Source: Prorocentrum cordatum (lineage: Eukaryota; Sar; Dinophyceae; Prorocentrales; Prorocentraceae). From it: DNA of 64,000 nt. This document shows, piece after piece, positions 17,691-28,315 of the stretch. The first letter of the stretch is position 1, and every line of letters starts with the position of its first letter. The stretch covers positions 138,536 through 202,535 of the forward strand of contig CAUYUJ010015946.1 in NCBI GenBank assembly GCA_963575745.1. The letters run 5' to 3'. The notes under the pieces were generated by a model. The model did not search any database. It had not been told where the DNA came from and worked only from the letters and a program-made list of their open reading frames with translations. The translations under genes and the position numbers were made by a program.

Positions 17691-18016
17691 ATTCGGTCGG
17701 GCCTGTCCTCCTACAGGGGTATTTTGGGCGACAGATTAGGACTATTAAATAATAGTCCGAAAATTTTCAGAAATTGCCAGGAAATCGTCCCCAGACTATT
17801 TTCTTACTCTCTTTGAATATTCCCCCTGTAGAGGGACAGGCCCGATTTAAAGCTGGGGGCACCTTGGGCCATGGGATACCTCAAGCAACCCCCCAGAGGG
17901 TGCCCGGCGTGGTCGGGCGGCCCGAGCGTGGTGGTCAGACCCACGCGCCGTTGCCACGCTTTCTTCGCGGATGCCATCGGGCTGTTTTGCCTTGTGCGTC
18001 GCACCGGGGGCGAATG

Positions 18017-18115
18017 TAGGGGGCCACATGCGAACCCTACCTCATACCCCCCACGATTTCGGAGGGGGAGGGTGGGGTTCACTTCGCTCGGGTAGGGTTC
18101 GCATGTGCCCCCCTA
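18017..18115. mobile_element. TIR-T element, copy 1
   Basis: TAGGGGGCCACATGCGAACC at left, GGTTCGCATGTGCCCCCCTA at right, perfect 5-bp duplication GAATG (18012-18016, 18116-18120). About 99 bp, essentially two arms and a short loop. Confidence 0.9.
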
Positions 18116-18120
18116 GAATG

Positions 18121-18655
18121 CCTGGCCGATAGTGGAAGCAACGACATCCCATGCAGTGCAAATCAACGCGAGCCGAGGCAACATCGGCGCGGATCAGTGC
18201 AAGCCAGCCAGATGTCAATGATGCCAACACGAAGCAAGCCAAAGCTGTGCAAAGCAAAGCGAGCTGGGCAGTGTAATGCGACTGCGCTGCACTGCGCTGC
18301 ACGTCGATGCGCTGAATGCAGAGCACATGAGTTTATAATGGACTGCAGCGCGACCCGATGAAGTGTGGCAGCGTGTCTACAACCTACTTTTTCCAGCTTG
18401 TTCTAAGCTTCGGCTAATCCGGAGCAAAATATGTAGCTGGTCCTGTTTCACATTGCGGTCGCGCCAGGGTCATGTCTCACTACCTGGACCCCATTGTCCA
18501 GAAATCAAGGGGCGCCCCGAGACACCGCAAGGCCATGCAACACTGATCCACCCTGCAATCACCAGCGACACCCCACCCCAGACTCTGGGGGTTCAGAAGC
18601 CCACCGCCCACGCCAGCGGAAACAAATTCTGGCGGGTGCAGAGCCTGCCCCCTCA
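18121..18655. other. No gene; degenerate GCAA/GCTGC-rich sequence
   Basis: 18140-18310 has loose repeats of GAAGCAAGCC/AAAGC and CTGCGCTGCACTGCGCTGC. The remainder is unremarkable. Confidence 0.4.
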
Positions 18656-18911
18656 GGCCGCCGTTGCCGGCAGACGACGAAGACGACGACGCCGACGTCG
18701 ACGTCGACGTCGTCGACAACGACGATGACGTTGCCGCCAGCAAATGACGACTGACGACGACGACGACGGACGACGACGACGCAAACGACGACGATGACGA
18801 TGATGAGGACGACAATGACGATGGCAACGATGACAATGATGATGATGCTGGTTATGGCGGTGATGATGTTCATGTTGATGGTTGATGCTAATGTTGATAT
18901 TGATGATGAGT

Positions 18912-18992
<81 letters not shown>

Positions 18993-19243
18993 CTGTTGAT
19001 GCTGTTGATGATGAGGGTGATGATGATGACGACCCTGATGACTACGATCATCATGCGGTGCATTAGGATTGTGATGATGATGGCGCGGATGATGATGACG
19101 ATGTTGAGTTCAGTTGTAATGTTGATGATGACAGTGAGGATGATGCTGATAGTGATGATGACGATGACGATGGCGATGACGATGACAGCGATCATGCTGA
19201 CGATGCTGATGATGATGATGATGAAGGTGATGTTTGATGATGC

Positions 19244-19310
<67 letters not shown>

Positions 19311-19852
19311 ATTGACGTTGATGTTGGTGATGATGAGGATGATGATGATGATGATGAGGATGATGATGATGATGATGATGATGATGCCGATTCTGCTGTT
19401 GTTGAGGCTGATTATGATGTTGCTGATGTTGATGCGGATGTGGATGATTAGCATAGTATGGTATTGAAGCTGAGGATGAGGACACGAATGGGGATGCGGA
19501 TGACGATTATGATGGTGATCATGGTGATGATGAAGGTAGTGATGCTGATGATGCTGATGTTGAGAATGAGGATGAGGATGCTTATCATGATGATTATGAT
19601 GATGGTTCTTATTACTTATCCGTATTCCGTCGTCGTCATCTCCGTCGTCGTTGTCGTCGGCATCGACGACGATGGTGAGGATGACGATGTTGATGTTGAT
19701 GACAGCGAGGACGATCAGGCTGATGAGGATGCTACTTATCATGATTATGATGATGATGCAGGTGGGCATCGTGACGATGATGATGAATATGCGCACGAGG
19801 CCTGCAGGCTGCAATGACGATTCCAGTGCCGATGTGGCGGATCTTGCTACTC

Positions 19853-19909
<57 letters not shown>

Positions 19910-20633
19910 ATGACGAGGAGGGTGACGAGGACGATCATTATACCGATGACGATGCTGCTGATGTTGATGCTGATGATGGTATGGCGGTGATATGGTGATG
20001 ATGGTGGTGACGATGCTGATGATGTGCGCGAGCAAACTGATGTTGCGGATTGCACTGTAGACGATGATGCTGTTGTTGATGATGCTGGTGATTATGATAA
20101 TGGTTTTGATGATGATGCTTATGATGCTGTCTGTGATCCTGATGCCGATGATGTTGATGACGATGATGGTGATTTTGCCGCTGATGATGATGCTCATGGT
20201 GACACTGTTGAAGAGGATTCGGATGATGAGGCTGCTGCTGATGATGATGGTGCTTATGCTGATTGTATTGATGGTGGTGGTGGTGATGATATACTGATGA
20301 GGATGACGCTGATGATGAGCATGATTTTGATGATGGTGGTGATGATGACGACGACGGAGATAATAATGACGAGGAGGAGGAGGAGAGGGAGGATGATGAC
20401 GATGACGATGGCAATGCTGATGATGCTGCTGATGATGAAGATGCTGTTGCTGATTCTGATTGATCATGGTGGTGATGCTGATAGCGTTGATGATCGTTAT
20501 GGTGGTGATGATGATTCTGATGATGATGACGATGATGATGCTGCTGCTGCTGATGATGATGATGATGTACATGACGATCACGGTGATGATGATTATGATG
20601 ATGCTGATGCTGATGATGATGTACACGGTGATA

Positions 20634-20725
<92 letters not shown>

Positions 20726-20726
20726 A

Positions 20727-20779
<53 letters not shown>

Positions 20780-20796
20780 GGTGGTGATGATGATGT

Positions 20797-20836
<40 letters not shown>

Positions 20837-20850
20837 CCACCCGTCCGATC
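18656..20850. repeat. 2.2-kb GAC to GAT triplet domain
   Basis: Begins with GACGACGAC, changes to degenerate GATGATGAT with many GCT, GTT and GAC triplets, and includes near-perfect GAT runs at 19250-19310, 19850-19910 and 20630-20760. The resulting Asp, Met or His/Ile-rich frames on either strand are not credible genes. Confidence 0.95.
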
Positions 20851-21490
20851 TGGCCCGCCCGTCAGGTTTCGCGTCTAACTCGATGATGCGTCATACCTCC
20901 ACGCCCCGCCCGCCCGACCTCACCTGCTCTTCAGGATCCGCCCGCGCGACTCGACCCGCCCGCCAGGGTCCGCCCGTTGTGGCTCGCGCGCGCTGAACCG
21001 ATACGGCGACCGCCCGCGCTCGACCCGACCAGGGTCCGCACGGCCTCCTGACCCGGCCTGTCCGTGATTGTCCGCCCGCCCGATCCGACCCGCCAGGTAA
21101 GGTCCGACCGTCCGTTGTTACCCGCCCCTTACTGTTCGCGCGTGCGAATCGGGTGTTGCTAAAAGTGCCCCTGGCCCAAGGTGCCCCCAAGATTCTCGCC
21201 GTTGGCCCAAACGGCCTCCAGAGCATCCCTCACAAGGCCCAGAGAACCCCAGGGTCTCCAAAATGGAGCGAAAAGCTGGGGGCACCTTAGGCCAGGGGCA
21301 CTTCTAGCAACACCCGAGCTAGATCGATGATGCGTCGTATTGTAACGTCCAGCCCGCGTGGCCCGACCCCTCTCTGCGGGGTCTGCCCACCCGGCTCGGC
21401 CCGCCCACGAGGGACCGCCTTCTGGCAGAGCCGCGCGTTAGGGTCCGCCCGCCCGACCCGGCCCGCCCGTCAGGGTCCGCCCGCTTGGTG
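20851..21490. repeat. CGACCCGCCCG minisatellite interrupted by D
   Basis: Degenerate units such as CGACCCGCCCGCCAGGGTCC recur from 20851 to about 21140 and from 21320 to 21490. D copy 3 sits in the middle. Confidence 0.7.
21148..21318. mobile_element. Element D copy 3, uninterrupted
   Basis: TIR of about 40 bp: TCGGGTGTTGCTAAAAGTGC with GGTGCCCCCAAG, and complement at right ending AGCAACACCCGA. Serves as the empty-site reference for the A insertions in D copies 1 and 2. Confidence 0.85.
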
Positions 21491-23610
21491 GTGTTGGCGG
21501 TGAACGACGACGAGGGTAGGGATGGTGGTGAAGGTGATGATTTTAATGGTGATGATGGTGTTGTCACTGATGTCGTCGGTAATGCTGATGGCGAGGCTGC
21601 TGTGGATGTTGATGGTGCTGCTGTGGGTGACGTTGGTGATGTTCATGATGACGATGCTGCTGCTCAGGAGGAGGACGAACATTATGATACTGACCATGAG
21701 GATGATGATGACGCTGACGACAAGGACGACCATGATTCTGAGGATGATCATAAGGACGATGAGGGTTCCGAGGATGAGGATGTCGATCATGATGATGTTG
21801 TTGATATTGTATATGATGATGATGGTGATGCAGATGTTGGTGATGTTGCTGTGGCTGCGGCTGCTGCTGATGATCTTGATCATGATCATTGTCAATATCA
21901 TGATGCGGCTGTCGATTCTGATGCTGACCAAGGTGATGAATATGATGTTGATGAAGATGCCCACGACGATAACGGTAATGCTGCGGATGGTGAGTGTGAT
22001 GATGATGGCGTTGATGAGGGTGACGTTGAACATGACAATGATGATGTGGATGACATGGTTGATGATAACGGTGATGCTGATGATGCTGATGATGATGCGG
22101 ATTGTCATGACGATGGCGTAGCTGATGATGATGAGGAGAAGGAGGAGGAGGAAAAGGTTGAGGACCACGACTATGATGACCATTACAGTTCTGATGACAA
22201 TGAGGATAACGACGTGGATGGCGACGCTGATACATACGACGATGATGTTGATGCTGATGAAGAATATTACGATTGTGATGATGATGACGATGATGATGAC
22301 GATGATGATGACGTCGACGATGATGTTTATAACGATGATGCTGATGCTGATGCTGATGATGATGATGGTCTTGGTGGTAATGATGGGGATCATTCGGGTT
22401 CTGGTAAAGACGATTATGAAGCCGGTGATGATGATGACGATCACGATGATGATGATGATGCTGATGCTGATGCTATTACTTCTGCTGCTGCTGATAATGA
22501 TGATGCCGATTCTAGTTATGTTGATGATGGTGCTGATAATGATACGATGATGCTGCTACTGATGATTCTGTTGATGATGATGTTGATGATGATGATGCTG
22601 ACGATGCTTACGACGATGATGATCATGATGCTGATGCTGATGCTGCTGATGATGATGCTGCTGCTGATGATGATGTTGATGATGTTGTTGATATTGTATA
22701 TGATGATGATGGTGATGCAGATGTTGGTGATGTTGCTGTGGCTGCGGCTGCTGCTGATGATCTTGATCATGATCATTGTCAATATCATGATGCTGCTGTC
22801 GATTATGATGCTGACCAAGATGATGAATATGATGTTGATGAAGATGCCCACGACGATAACGGTAATGTTGCGGATGATGAGTGTGATGATGATGGCGTTG
22901 ATGAGGGTGACGTTGAACATGACAATGATGATGTGGATGACATGGTTGATGATAACGGTGATGCTGATGATGCTGATGATGATGCGGATTGTCATGACGA
23001 TGACGTAGCTGATGATGATGAGGAGAAGGAGGAGGAGGAAAAGGTTGAGGACCACGACTATGATGACCATTACAGTTCTGATGACAATGAGGATAACGAT
23101 GTGGATGGCGACGCTGATACATACGACGATGATTTTGATGCTGATGAAGAAGATTACGATTGTGATGATGACGATGATGATGACGATGATGATGACGTCG
23201 ACGATGATGTTTATAACGATGATGCTGATGCTGATGCTGATGATGATGATGGTCTTGGTGGTAATGATGGGGATCATTCGGGTTCTGGTAAAGACGATTA
23301 TGAAGCCGGTGATGATGACGATCACGATGATGATGATGATGCTGATGCTGATGCTGTTACTTCTGCTGCTGCTGATAATGATGATGATGCCGATTCTAAT
23401 TATGTTGATGATGGTGCTGATAATGATAACGATGATGCTGCTACTGATGATTCTGTTGATGATGATGTTGATGATGATGATGCTGACGATGCTTACAACG
23501 ATAATGATCATGATGCTGATGATGATGCTGCTGATGATGCTGCTGCTGATGATGTTGATGATGTTGATGATGATGATGATGACGACGACGACGATGATGG
23601 TACCGTTTGA
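21491..23610. repeat. Degenerate GAT domain with 887-bp tandem duplication
   Basis: Copy 1 is 21797-22683 and copy 2 is 22684-23570, about 97-98% alike by eye. Shared irregular words (TTGATATTGTATATG, TGGCTGCGGCTGCTGC, CATTACAGTTCTGATGAC) prove duplication rather than convergent slippage. Differences are whole-triplet gains or losses and substitutions that would mostly change amino acids, so the 507-aa Asp-rich frame looks non-coding. Confidence 0.9.
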
Positions 23611-23629
23611 GGATTCTGGTTGGCTGGCG

Positions 23630-23695
23630 GCCGTCGTCCTCTTCTTTCCTGTCGTCGTCCGTCGTCGTCGTCGCCGGCGTCGTCTTCGTTTTCCG

Positions 23696-23732
<37 letters not shown>

Positions 23733-23846
23733 TCGCGTCGTTCGCGTCGTTCGCGTCGTTTGCCGCGTCGTCGTCGCCCGCGTCTTTTGCTGGCGGCGAC
23801 GTTGTCGTCGTCGTCGTCGTCGTTGACGTCGGCTGTCGGCATCGTT

Positions 23847-23900
<54 letters not shown>

Positions 23901-23910
23901 TGCCGGCGGC
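23630..23910. repeat. GTC triplet array
   Basis: GTCGTCGTC with TTC and GCG interruptions, abutting the GAT domain. Its opposite strand reads GAC, so the two arrays converge. Confidence 0.9.
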
Positions 23911-24470
23911 GGCGGCGGGGGGGGGTTTCTGGACCCCTCCAATGATTTTTTTGGGGGCGGGGGAGGCCTGACCCGCTCAACAATTTTCTGGGAGTGGGGC
24001 GGTTGGTTGGCGGGAGGCGGGCGGTTGGCGGTTGGCGGAGAGAGGTTTTTGGCGGGGAGGACTCCCCTGGGTTTGACCCCTCCCCTCGGATGTTTTTCAG
24101 GGGGGGGGGGAATCCCGTTTCTGAGCTCACCCTTGCAATGTCAGAGGCTGATGAATAGACCCCGCGGGACGCGAAACTATTTTGTATCGCGCGCGCCAGG
24201 GCTCGGAGGGCTCGGGATGCCACTGCGCTGCGGTTCAGGAGAAACGGCACGAACGACGCGCCGCCTCCGAGGGGGAGCACGCCCGCGCAGTGCAGCGCAG
24301 TGCATGTGTGCCTTGACCCACGGGCAAGCAACTTCATTCGTTCGCTGGCCCTTCGGTGCGCGCCGCCTGTCGCACTGGCCCTGTGAGCGTGCGCTGCTCG
24401 AGGCTCGAGGTCATGGCGACGAGAGTTCCGCTCGTCTGTGGAGCAGGGAAACACTGCGGCGGCGGGGAGC
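23911..24470. other. No confident gene
   Basis: A GGTTGGCGG-rich stretch at 23990-24050, then balanced sequence with frames on both strands but no recognised motif. Confidence 0.35.
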
Positions 24471-24473
24471 CGC

Positions 24474-24600
24474 CTCCTCCTCCTCCTCCTCCTCCTCCTC
24501 CTTCTCCTCCTCCTCCTCCTCCTCCTCCTCCTCCTCCTCCTCCCTCTCTTCCTGCTCCTCCTCCTCCTTCTCCTCCTCCTCCTCCTCTTCATCCTTCTAT
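24474..24600. repeat. (TCC)n array
   Basis: TCC repeats with TTC and CTCTT breaks. Confidence 0.95.
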
Positions 24601-24714
24601 TTCTCACCCTCCTCCTCCTCATGGTCACCATCCTCCTCGGCGACGGTTGCGGACAGCGCGACGGCCCTTGCCTCTGCTGCCCCTCCCTCCCGCCGCCTCC
24701 TCCTTCTTCCCAGT

Positions 24715-24735
24715 CCGTGGCCATTTTGGCCCGTG
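24715..24735 (+). other. Spliced-leader-like 22-mer
   Basis: With the T at 24714, 18 of 22 bases match the dinoflagellate trans-spliced leader, including the uninterrupted GCCATTTTGGC centre. A strong acceptor-like tract (CTCCTTCTTCCCAG) ends immediately before it. Could be a relict leader left by reverse-transcribed mRNA, or chance. No SL RNA gene body (donor plus Sm site) is evident downstream. Confidence 0.3.
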
Positions 24736-25122
24736 CGCCCCGCGGTAGCGGAGGCGCTGCTGCACCTGTCGCCTCCTCGCTGGCGGTCGCGCGTCGGCGC
24801 TACAATCGCTGGCGCCGCCGTGGTGCGTTTCCATTTGGCGGGCGCCCTGTCGCGATGCGCCCGAGCAGGGGCGCAGGTTTTGAATCGCGCGCCCAGCTTG
24901 TTTGTGTTCGTCATAGCTTGACATGTCTTTCCTTTCCAGCCACGGTGGATCGCGCTCCCTCATTCGGCCTCCCAGCTGCCAGCGGCGTCCTAATGACCAG
25001 CTTTTCTGCGTGACCCCCCCTTGCGGGTGAGATCGCGAATGCATGATCTTCGGTCGAGCGTTCGCAGATGCCCGCCCCAGATGGCACGGGTCCCAAATTC
25101 CCCCCCCCGCCAGAAGGGATGT
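24736..25122. other. Possible retro-copied coding remnant
   Basis: The plus frame continuing from the leader-like site reads about 95 residues (AILARAPRGSGGAAAP and onward) with no family match, ending near 25013. Treat as unassigned. Confidence 0.2.
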
Positions 25123-25124
25123 GG

Positions 25125-25445
25125 GGCGGGTGACGACGACGATGACGATGGCGGAAGATAACGACGACGATGACGACGATGACGAAAGACGACGACGACG
25201 ACGACCACGAACCACTTCACACCCACAGGGGAAGGGGGGGGCACCGGCACCCACCACAACGCCGCGCCTGTACGGGACGACGACGACGTCGACGTCAACG
25301 ACGACGATGGGCGATAACGACCACGACGACGGAAGGCGATCATGACGCCTACGACGACAATGACGAGGACGACGAACCCTTCCACACCCATAGGGGGAAG
25401 GGGGGGCACCGGCACCCACCATAACGCCACGCGTACAGGGCCACG
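25125..25445. repeat. Tandem pair of about 170-bp units with GAC/ACG arrays
   Basis: CACCGGCACCCACCACAACG at 25240 recurs as CACCGGCACCCACCATAACG near 25409, each preceded by ACGACGACGAC triplets and CACTTCACACCCACAGGGG / CCTTCCACACCCATAGGGG. Confidence 0.75.
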
Positions 25446-25622
25446 GCCACAGGGGGATAGGGGCTATCCCAGTCGCGATGCATTCGCGAGGCTCGCGAGC
25501 GTACACATCCAGCGGGGGGGGAGCGATCTTTTTAACAGGGTTTTTTTTTGGGGGGGGGAGGGCCGTAGCCGTGGATTATTCATGCCCGTCAAGTTTCAGT
25601 CGGTACGCTGGGACACGAAAGT

Positions 25623-25774
25623 GAAAAGCAACATAACATACGCATAAACTCTCGGGGATCCGTGTAGATTTCTTGAATTGGTGCTAGGCCCCCCTGGGCG
25701 GCGACTCTGACGCCGCCCCCAGCGTGCTCAGCGCGCCACTCTGGAGCCTCGAGAGTTTATGTCTGTGCTTTTCT
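25623..25774. mobile_element. Foldback element E, diverged copy
   Basis: Arms GCATAAACTCTCGGGGATCC and CGAGAGTTTATG with outer GAAAAGCA / TGCTTTTC. Confidence 0.55.
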
Positions 25775-25952
25775 TCTGTTCTCGAAGATGTAGAGGGAGA
25801 AAGACCAGCGTCAGGGTGTTCCTGGGTTGCACGCCCGAACGCCGCGATGGGGACGATCTCTCCTGTCCCGGAGTTGGCTTGCCGCAGTGCGGAACCGAAT
25901 CCGCAGGGCGTTTTGTTGCTCGCCGCCGGCATCGCGGCGCTTTTCACCCGAT

Positions 25953-26182
25953 CTGTCCCCTCCCCACCTTGACTTTCCGCCCAGTGCCAGGAGGGGAAAC
26001 ATCACACAGACATAATTAATCGTCGATTCCCCAGAACATATGTGAAAACATGGGAAGTGGGGGGGAAGACAAAAAACCCAGAAAATATGGTGAAATGCGG
26101 GGGATCTTTTTATTTGTGTGTATTTATTTGTGTGTCCCAGGCCCCCTTCACTGTCCCTTCCCCACCTTGACTTTCCGCCCAG
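25953..26182. repeat. 32-bp direct repeats flanking element B4
   Basis: 25953-25984 and 26151-26182 differ at one base (both contain CCCCACCTTGACTTTCCGCC). The right copy starts at the first base after B4, the left ends about two bases before it. Far longer than the 5-bp duplication of other B copies. Confidence 0.9.
25985..26150. mobile_element. TIR-B element, copy B4
   Basis: CCAGGAGGGGAAACATCACA at the start, GTGTGTCCCAGGCCCCCTTC at the end, inner GATTCCCC present (right arm GGGGGATC changed). Confidence 0.9.
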
Positions 26183-26366
26183 GGAGGGAAGCGATGCTGG
26201 TACTCGATGCCGCTACTCGTTCCTCGTCGCCACGGCTGGACTCGCGTCGAATTTTCTGGTCGGAGCGCGCCCCGGGAAGAGTCCGCAGAGCAGCGGCGTC
26301 GGTGTTCCCCCCCTGCCGTTCCCGCGCGTGTTTGTCTTTTTTTCTTCTCCCTTGTCTTCGTACTGT

Positions 26367-26546
26367 AGGTTCGTGTCGTGTCGACCGGCGGCGACCCCGC
26401 CGCCGGCGTTCAACTTTGAACGCCGGCGGCGGCCCAGAATCGGTCGATGTTGAACGATTGGACGTTGCGGAGACGGCCGATCGTTCAAGGTTGAACGATC
26501 CAGCGCGGTGTCAGGAACCAACGCCGGGGTCGGCACGACACGAACC
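26367..26546. mobile_element. TIR element P, copy 1, intact
   Basis: AGGTTCGTGTCGTGTCGACC at left, GGTCGGCACGACACGAACCT at right, about 180 bp. Interior contains GTTCAACTTTGAACGCCGG and GTTCAAGGTTGAACGATCC palindromic words. Empty reference for P copy 2. Confidence 0.85.
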
Positions 26547-26930
26547 TGCCGTATGCTTCTTCTTATCATTCTTCTTTCTCTTTCCCCGGAAGAATTCAGT
26601 AGTGCTTCTGTCAAGCATTATCTGGCGATGATGCTTTGGCCAATCACATGCTCAGTAGGCATCCAGTGATACTTGTTGATAAGTCTGCAGCATCCATCCC
26701 CTCGCTTGTTGTTTCGGCCAGCTCCGAGGGATGCTCATGCACAGACTGTCGACCACGCTGCCATCCATGCCTCGTAAGACGAGACCTGGGACAGCGTCCA
26801 TCTTTGGACGTTCAAGTACCGGTCTGCCAAGCTTGCTCATTATGTAGCGTCGTGTACTGAGTCTACCTTTGTAACCTTGCGAAGCAAAATCGTGATCGTG
26901 CCCATGGTTAGATATTTGACTTAAAAGCGC
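26547..26930. other. Unassigned low-repeat stretch
   Basis: Balanced composition. A plus frame (MLMHRLSTTLPSMPRK and onward, about 26729-26845) and a 74-aa frame overlap. No motif I can name; may be an exon. Confidence 0.25.
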
Positions 26931-27119
26931 ATTCGCATCGAAGACGCCTACGGCGAATCACCGCCGTCCCCTTGCCTTGTTGGAGGCGCCTGCGTGTCCG
27001 ACAGCTGGGCTGGAGCTTGGCCAAGCTATCGGTATGGGGCCAGTTGTTCCCCGAGACAGTTTGGAAGCCTTCAGGGAACGCGTTGGGGAGCAAGAGGCGG
27101 AGGATCAGGAGGGGAGAAG

Positions 27120-27262
27120 GATGATGATTAGGAGGAGGCTGAGGATTAGGATGAGGATGAGGATGAGGATGAGGATGATTGGGAGGAGGAGGAGGAGGCC
27201 GAGGAGGAGGAGGAGGAGGAGGAGGAGGAGGAGGAGGAAGAGAAGGAGTAGGAGGAGGAGGA
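27120..27262. repeat. GAT/GGA array
   Basis: GGATGAGGAT followed by near-pure GGA; a Lys/Arg-rich frame runs through it. Confidence 0.9.
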
Positions 27263-27269
27263 GGAAACT

Positions 27270-27935
27270 TGTTTGGAACCTCTTGGGAGGCCTTTTCGGA
27301 GGTCGTGGGAGGCCTCTGCGGAGCTTCCCTGGAGCCCTTTAGAGGCCTCATGTGAGCCTTCTGGGCCTCTTGGGGGCCTCTTGGGGGCCATTGGGGGCTT
27401 ATTGGGGACCTCTTTGGCCGTCTTAGGGCATTCCTGACCCGTCTGACGCCGTCGGAAGCCGTCCTGGGGGCCTCTCTGAACCGACTTGGGGCCCTGTTCG
27501 GGCGCTTCAGGGCCGTCGTGGAGACCATCTTAGGCGTCTTGGAGGCCTCTTGGGGCCTTTTTGGGGCCGTCTTTGGGGCCTCTTGGGCCGTCATGGGGCC
27601 ATCTTGGAGGCCTCTTGGGCGATCTTGCCTTGGGGGCCTCTTGGGCCGTCTGAAGGCTGAAAAAGAGCAAATGACAACATCCGTCAAAAACCTACGGAGC
27701 ATCGATTCTTTTGGTCTCTTCGAGCCTTCCTGGAGGATATCTTGGAGGCCTCTGGGGCCGTCTTGGAGGCCTCTTGCGGGCTTCTTGGGCCGCCTCGGAC
27801 CATCCTGAGGCCAACCGAGGCCGTCTTGGGTGCATCTTGGGCCGTCTGGGAGGCATCTTGGGGCCATCTTAGCTGTCTTGGAGGCCATCTTGGCCGTCTC
27901 GCATCTCGGAGGCCATCTTGGGCCGTCTTGGCCGG
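27270..27935 (+). repeat. Family M array 2
   Basis: Decamer-like GGCCTCTTGG/GGCCGTCTTGG repeats with a core at 27655-27720 (AAAAAGAGCAAATGACAAC, TCAAAAACCTACGGAGCATC, TTTTGGTCTCTTCG). The frame reading GRLGGLLG on the plus strand stays open through core and repeats. Confidence 0.8.
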
Positions 27936-27989
27936 CTTTTTCTGGACGTTGTGTGCGAGTGCGGTCCTTTTCGGGTGGCCGGCGGGACG

Positions 27990-28315
27990 GGGCCGAAGCC
28001 GAAGCGTCGCGATCCGTTGGTCGGGAGAAATAGCGAGGGGGGGTGCGGGGGGGTAGGCAGTTCCGGGCCCAGATGACGGAACGTGCGCGTAGCGTCGCGA
28101 TCCATTGGTCGAGAGAAATGACAAGGAGGGGCGTGGTGGGTAGGCAGTCCTAGCCCCAGATGACGGAAAGAGCGAGGTGCGAGCGGGTGACGTTGAGCAG
28201 GGGGCGAAGCCCTGTAGGGAGGGGTCCAGGGGAGGGGTGAGGCCCGGGCGCATTGGTCTAATGGTTCGTTTCCCTCGTATTTTTTCGAGGCAGGCAGTCC
28301 TAGCCCCAGATCCAA
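27990..28315. repeat. Tandem 75-90-bp units
   Basis: Three or four units, each with GCGTCGCGATCC-TTGGTCG, GAGAAAT and GGCAGT-C-GCCCAGATGACGG. The last unit (28244-28315) is altered and ends in CCAATGG. A tRNA-like fold was considered and rejected. Confidence 0.7.

Larger units (their letters stand above)
16738..17849. mobile_element. TIR-A element, copy A7, in D, split by FF
   Basis: Perfect 8-bp target duplication AAGCTGGG (16730-16737 and 17850-17857). The first five bases TTAAT precede the FF insert. The rest (TCGGGCCTGTCCTCCTACAG at 17695, CCTGTAGAGGGACAGGCCCG at right) resumes after it. Confidence 0.8.
16251..17892. mobile_element. Element D copy 2, expanded by nested insertions
   Basis: D sequence appears in three pieces: 16251-16310 (GTGCTGCCAGAAAGGGCC), 16651-16737 (CACGGCCTCCAGAGCC to GCAAGCTGGG) and 17850-17892 (AGCTGGGGGCACCTTGG to CAAGCAACCCC). 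Joined, they match D copy 3. About 1.45 kb of other elements lies between. Confidence 0.8.

Noticed and set aside
18794-20878. Long poly-Asp, poly-Met, poly-His and Ile-rich frames
   Set aside because: They are translations of the GAT/ATC triplet array in all frames; no start context, domain or codon structure beyond the repeat.
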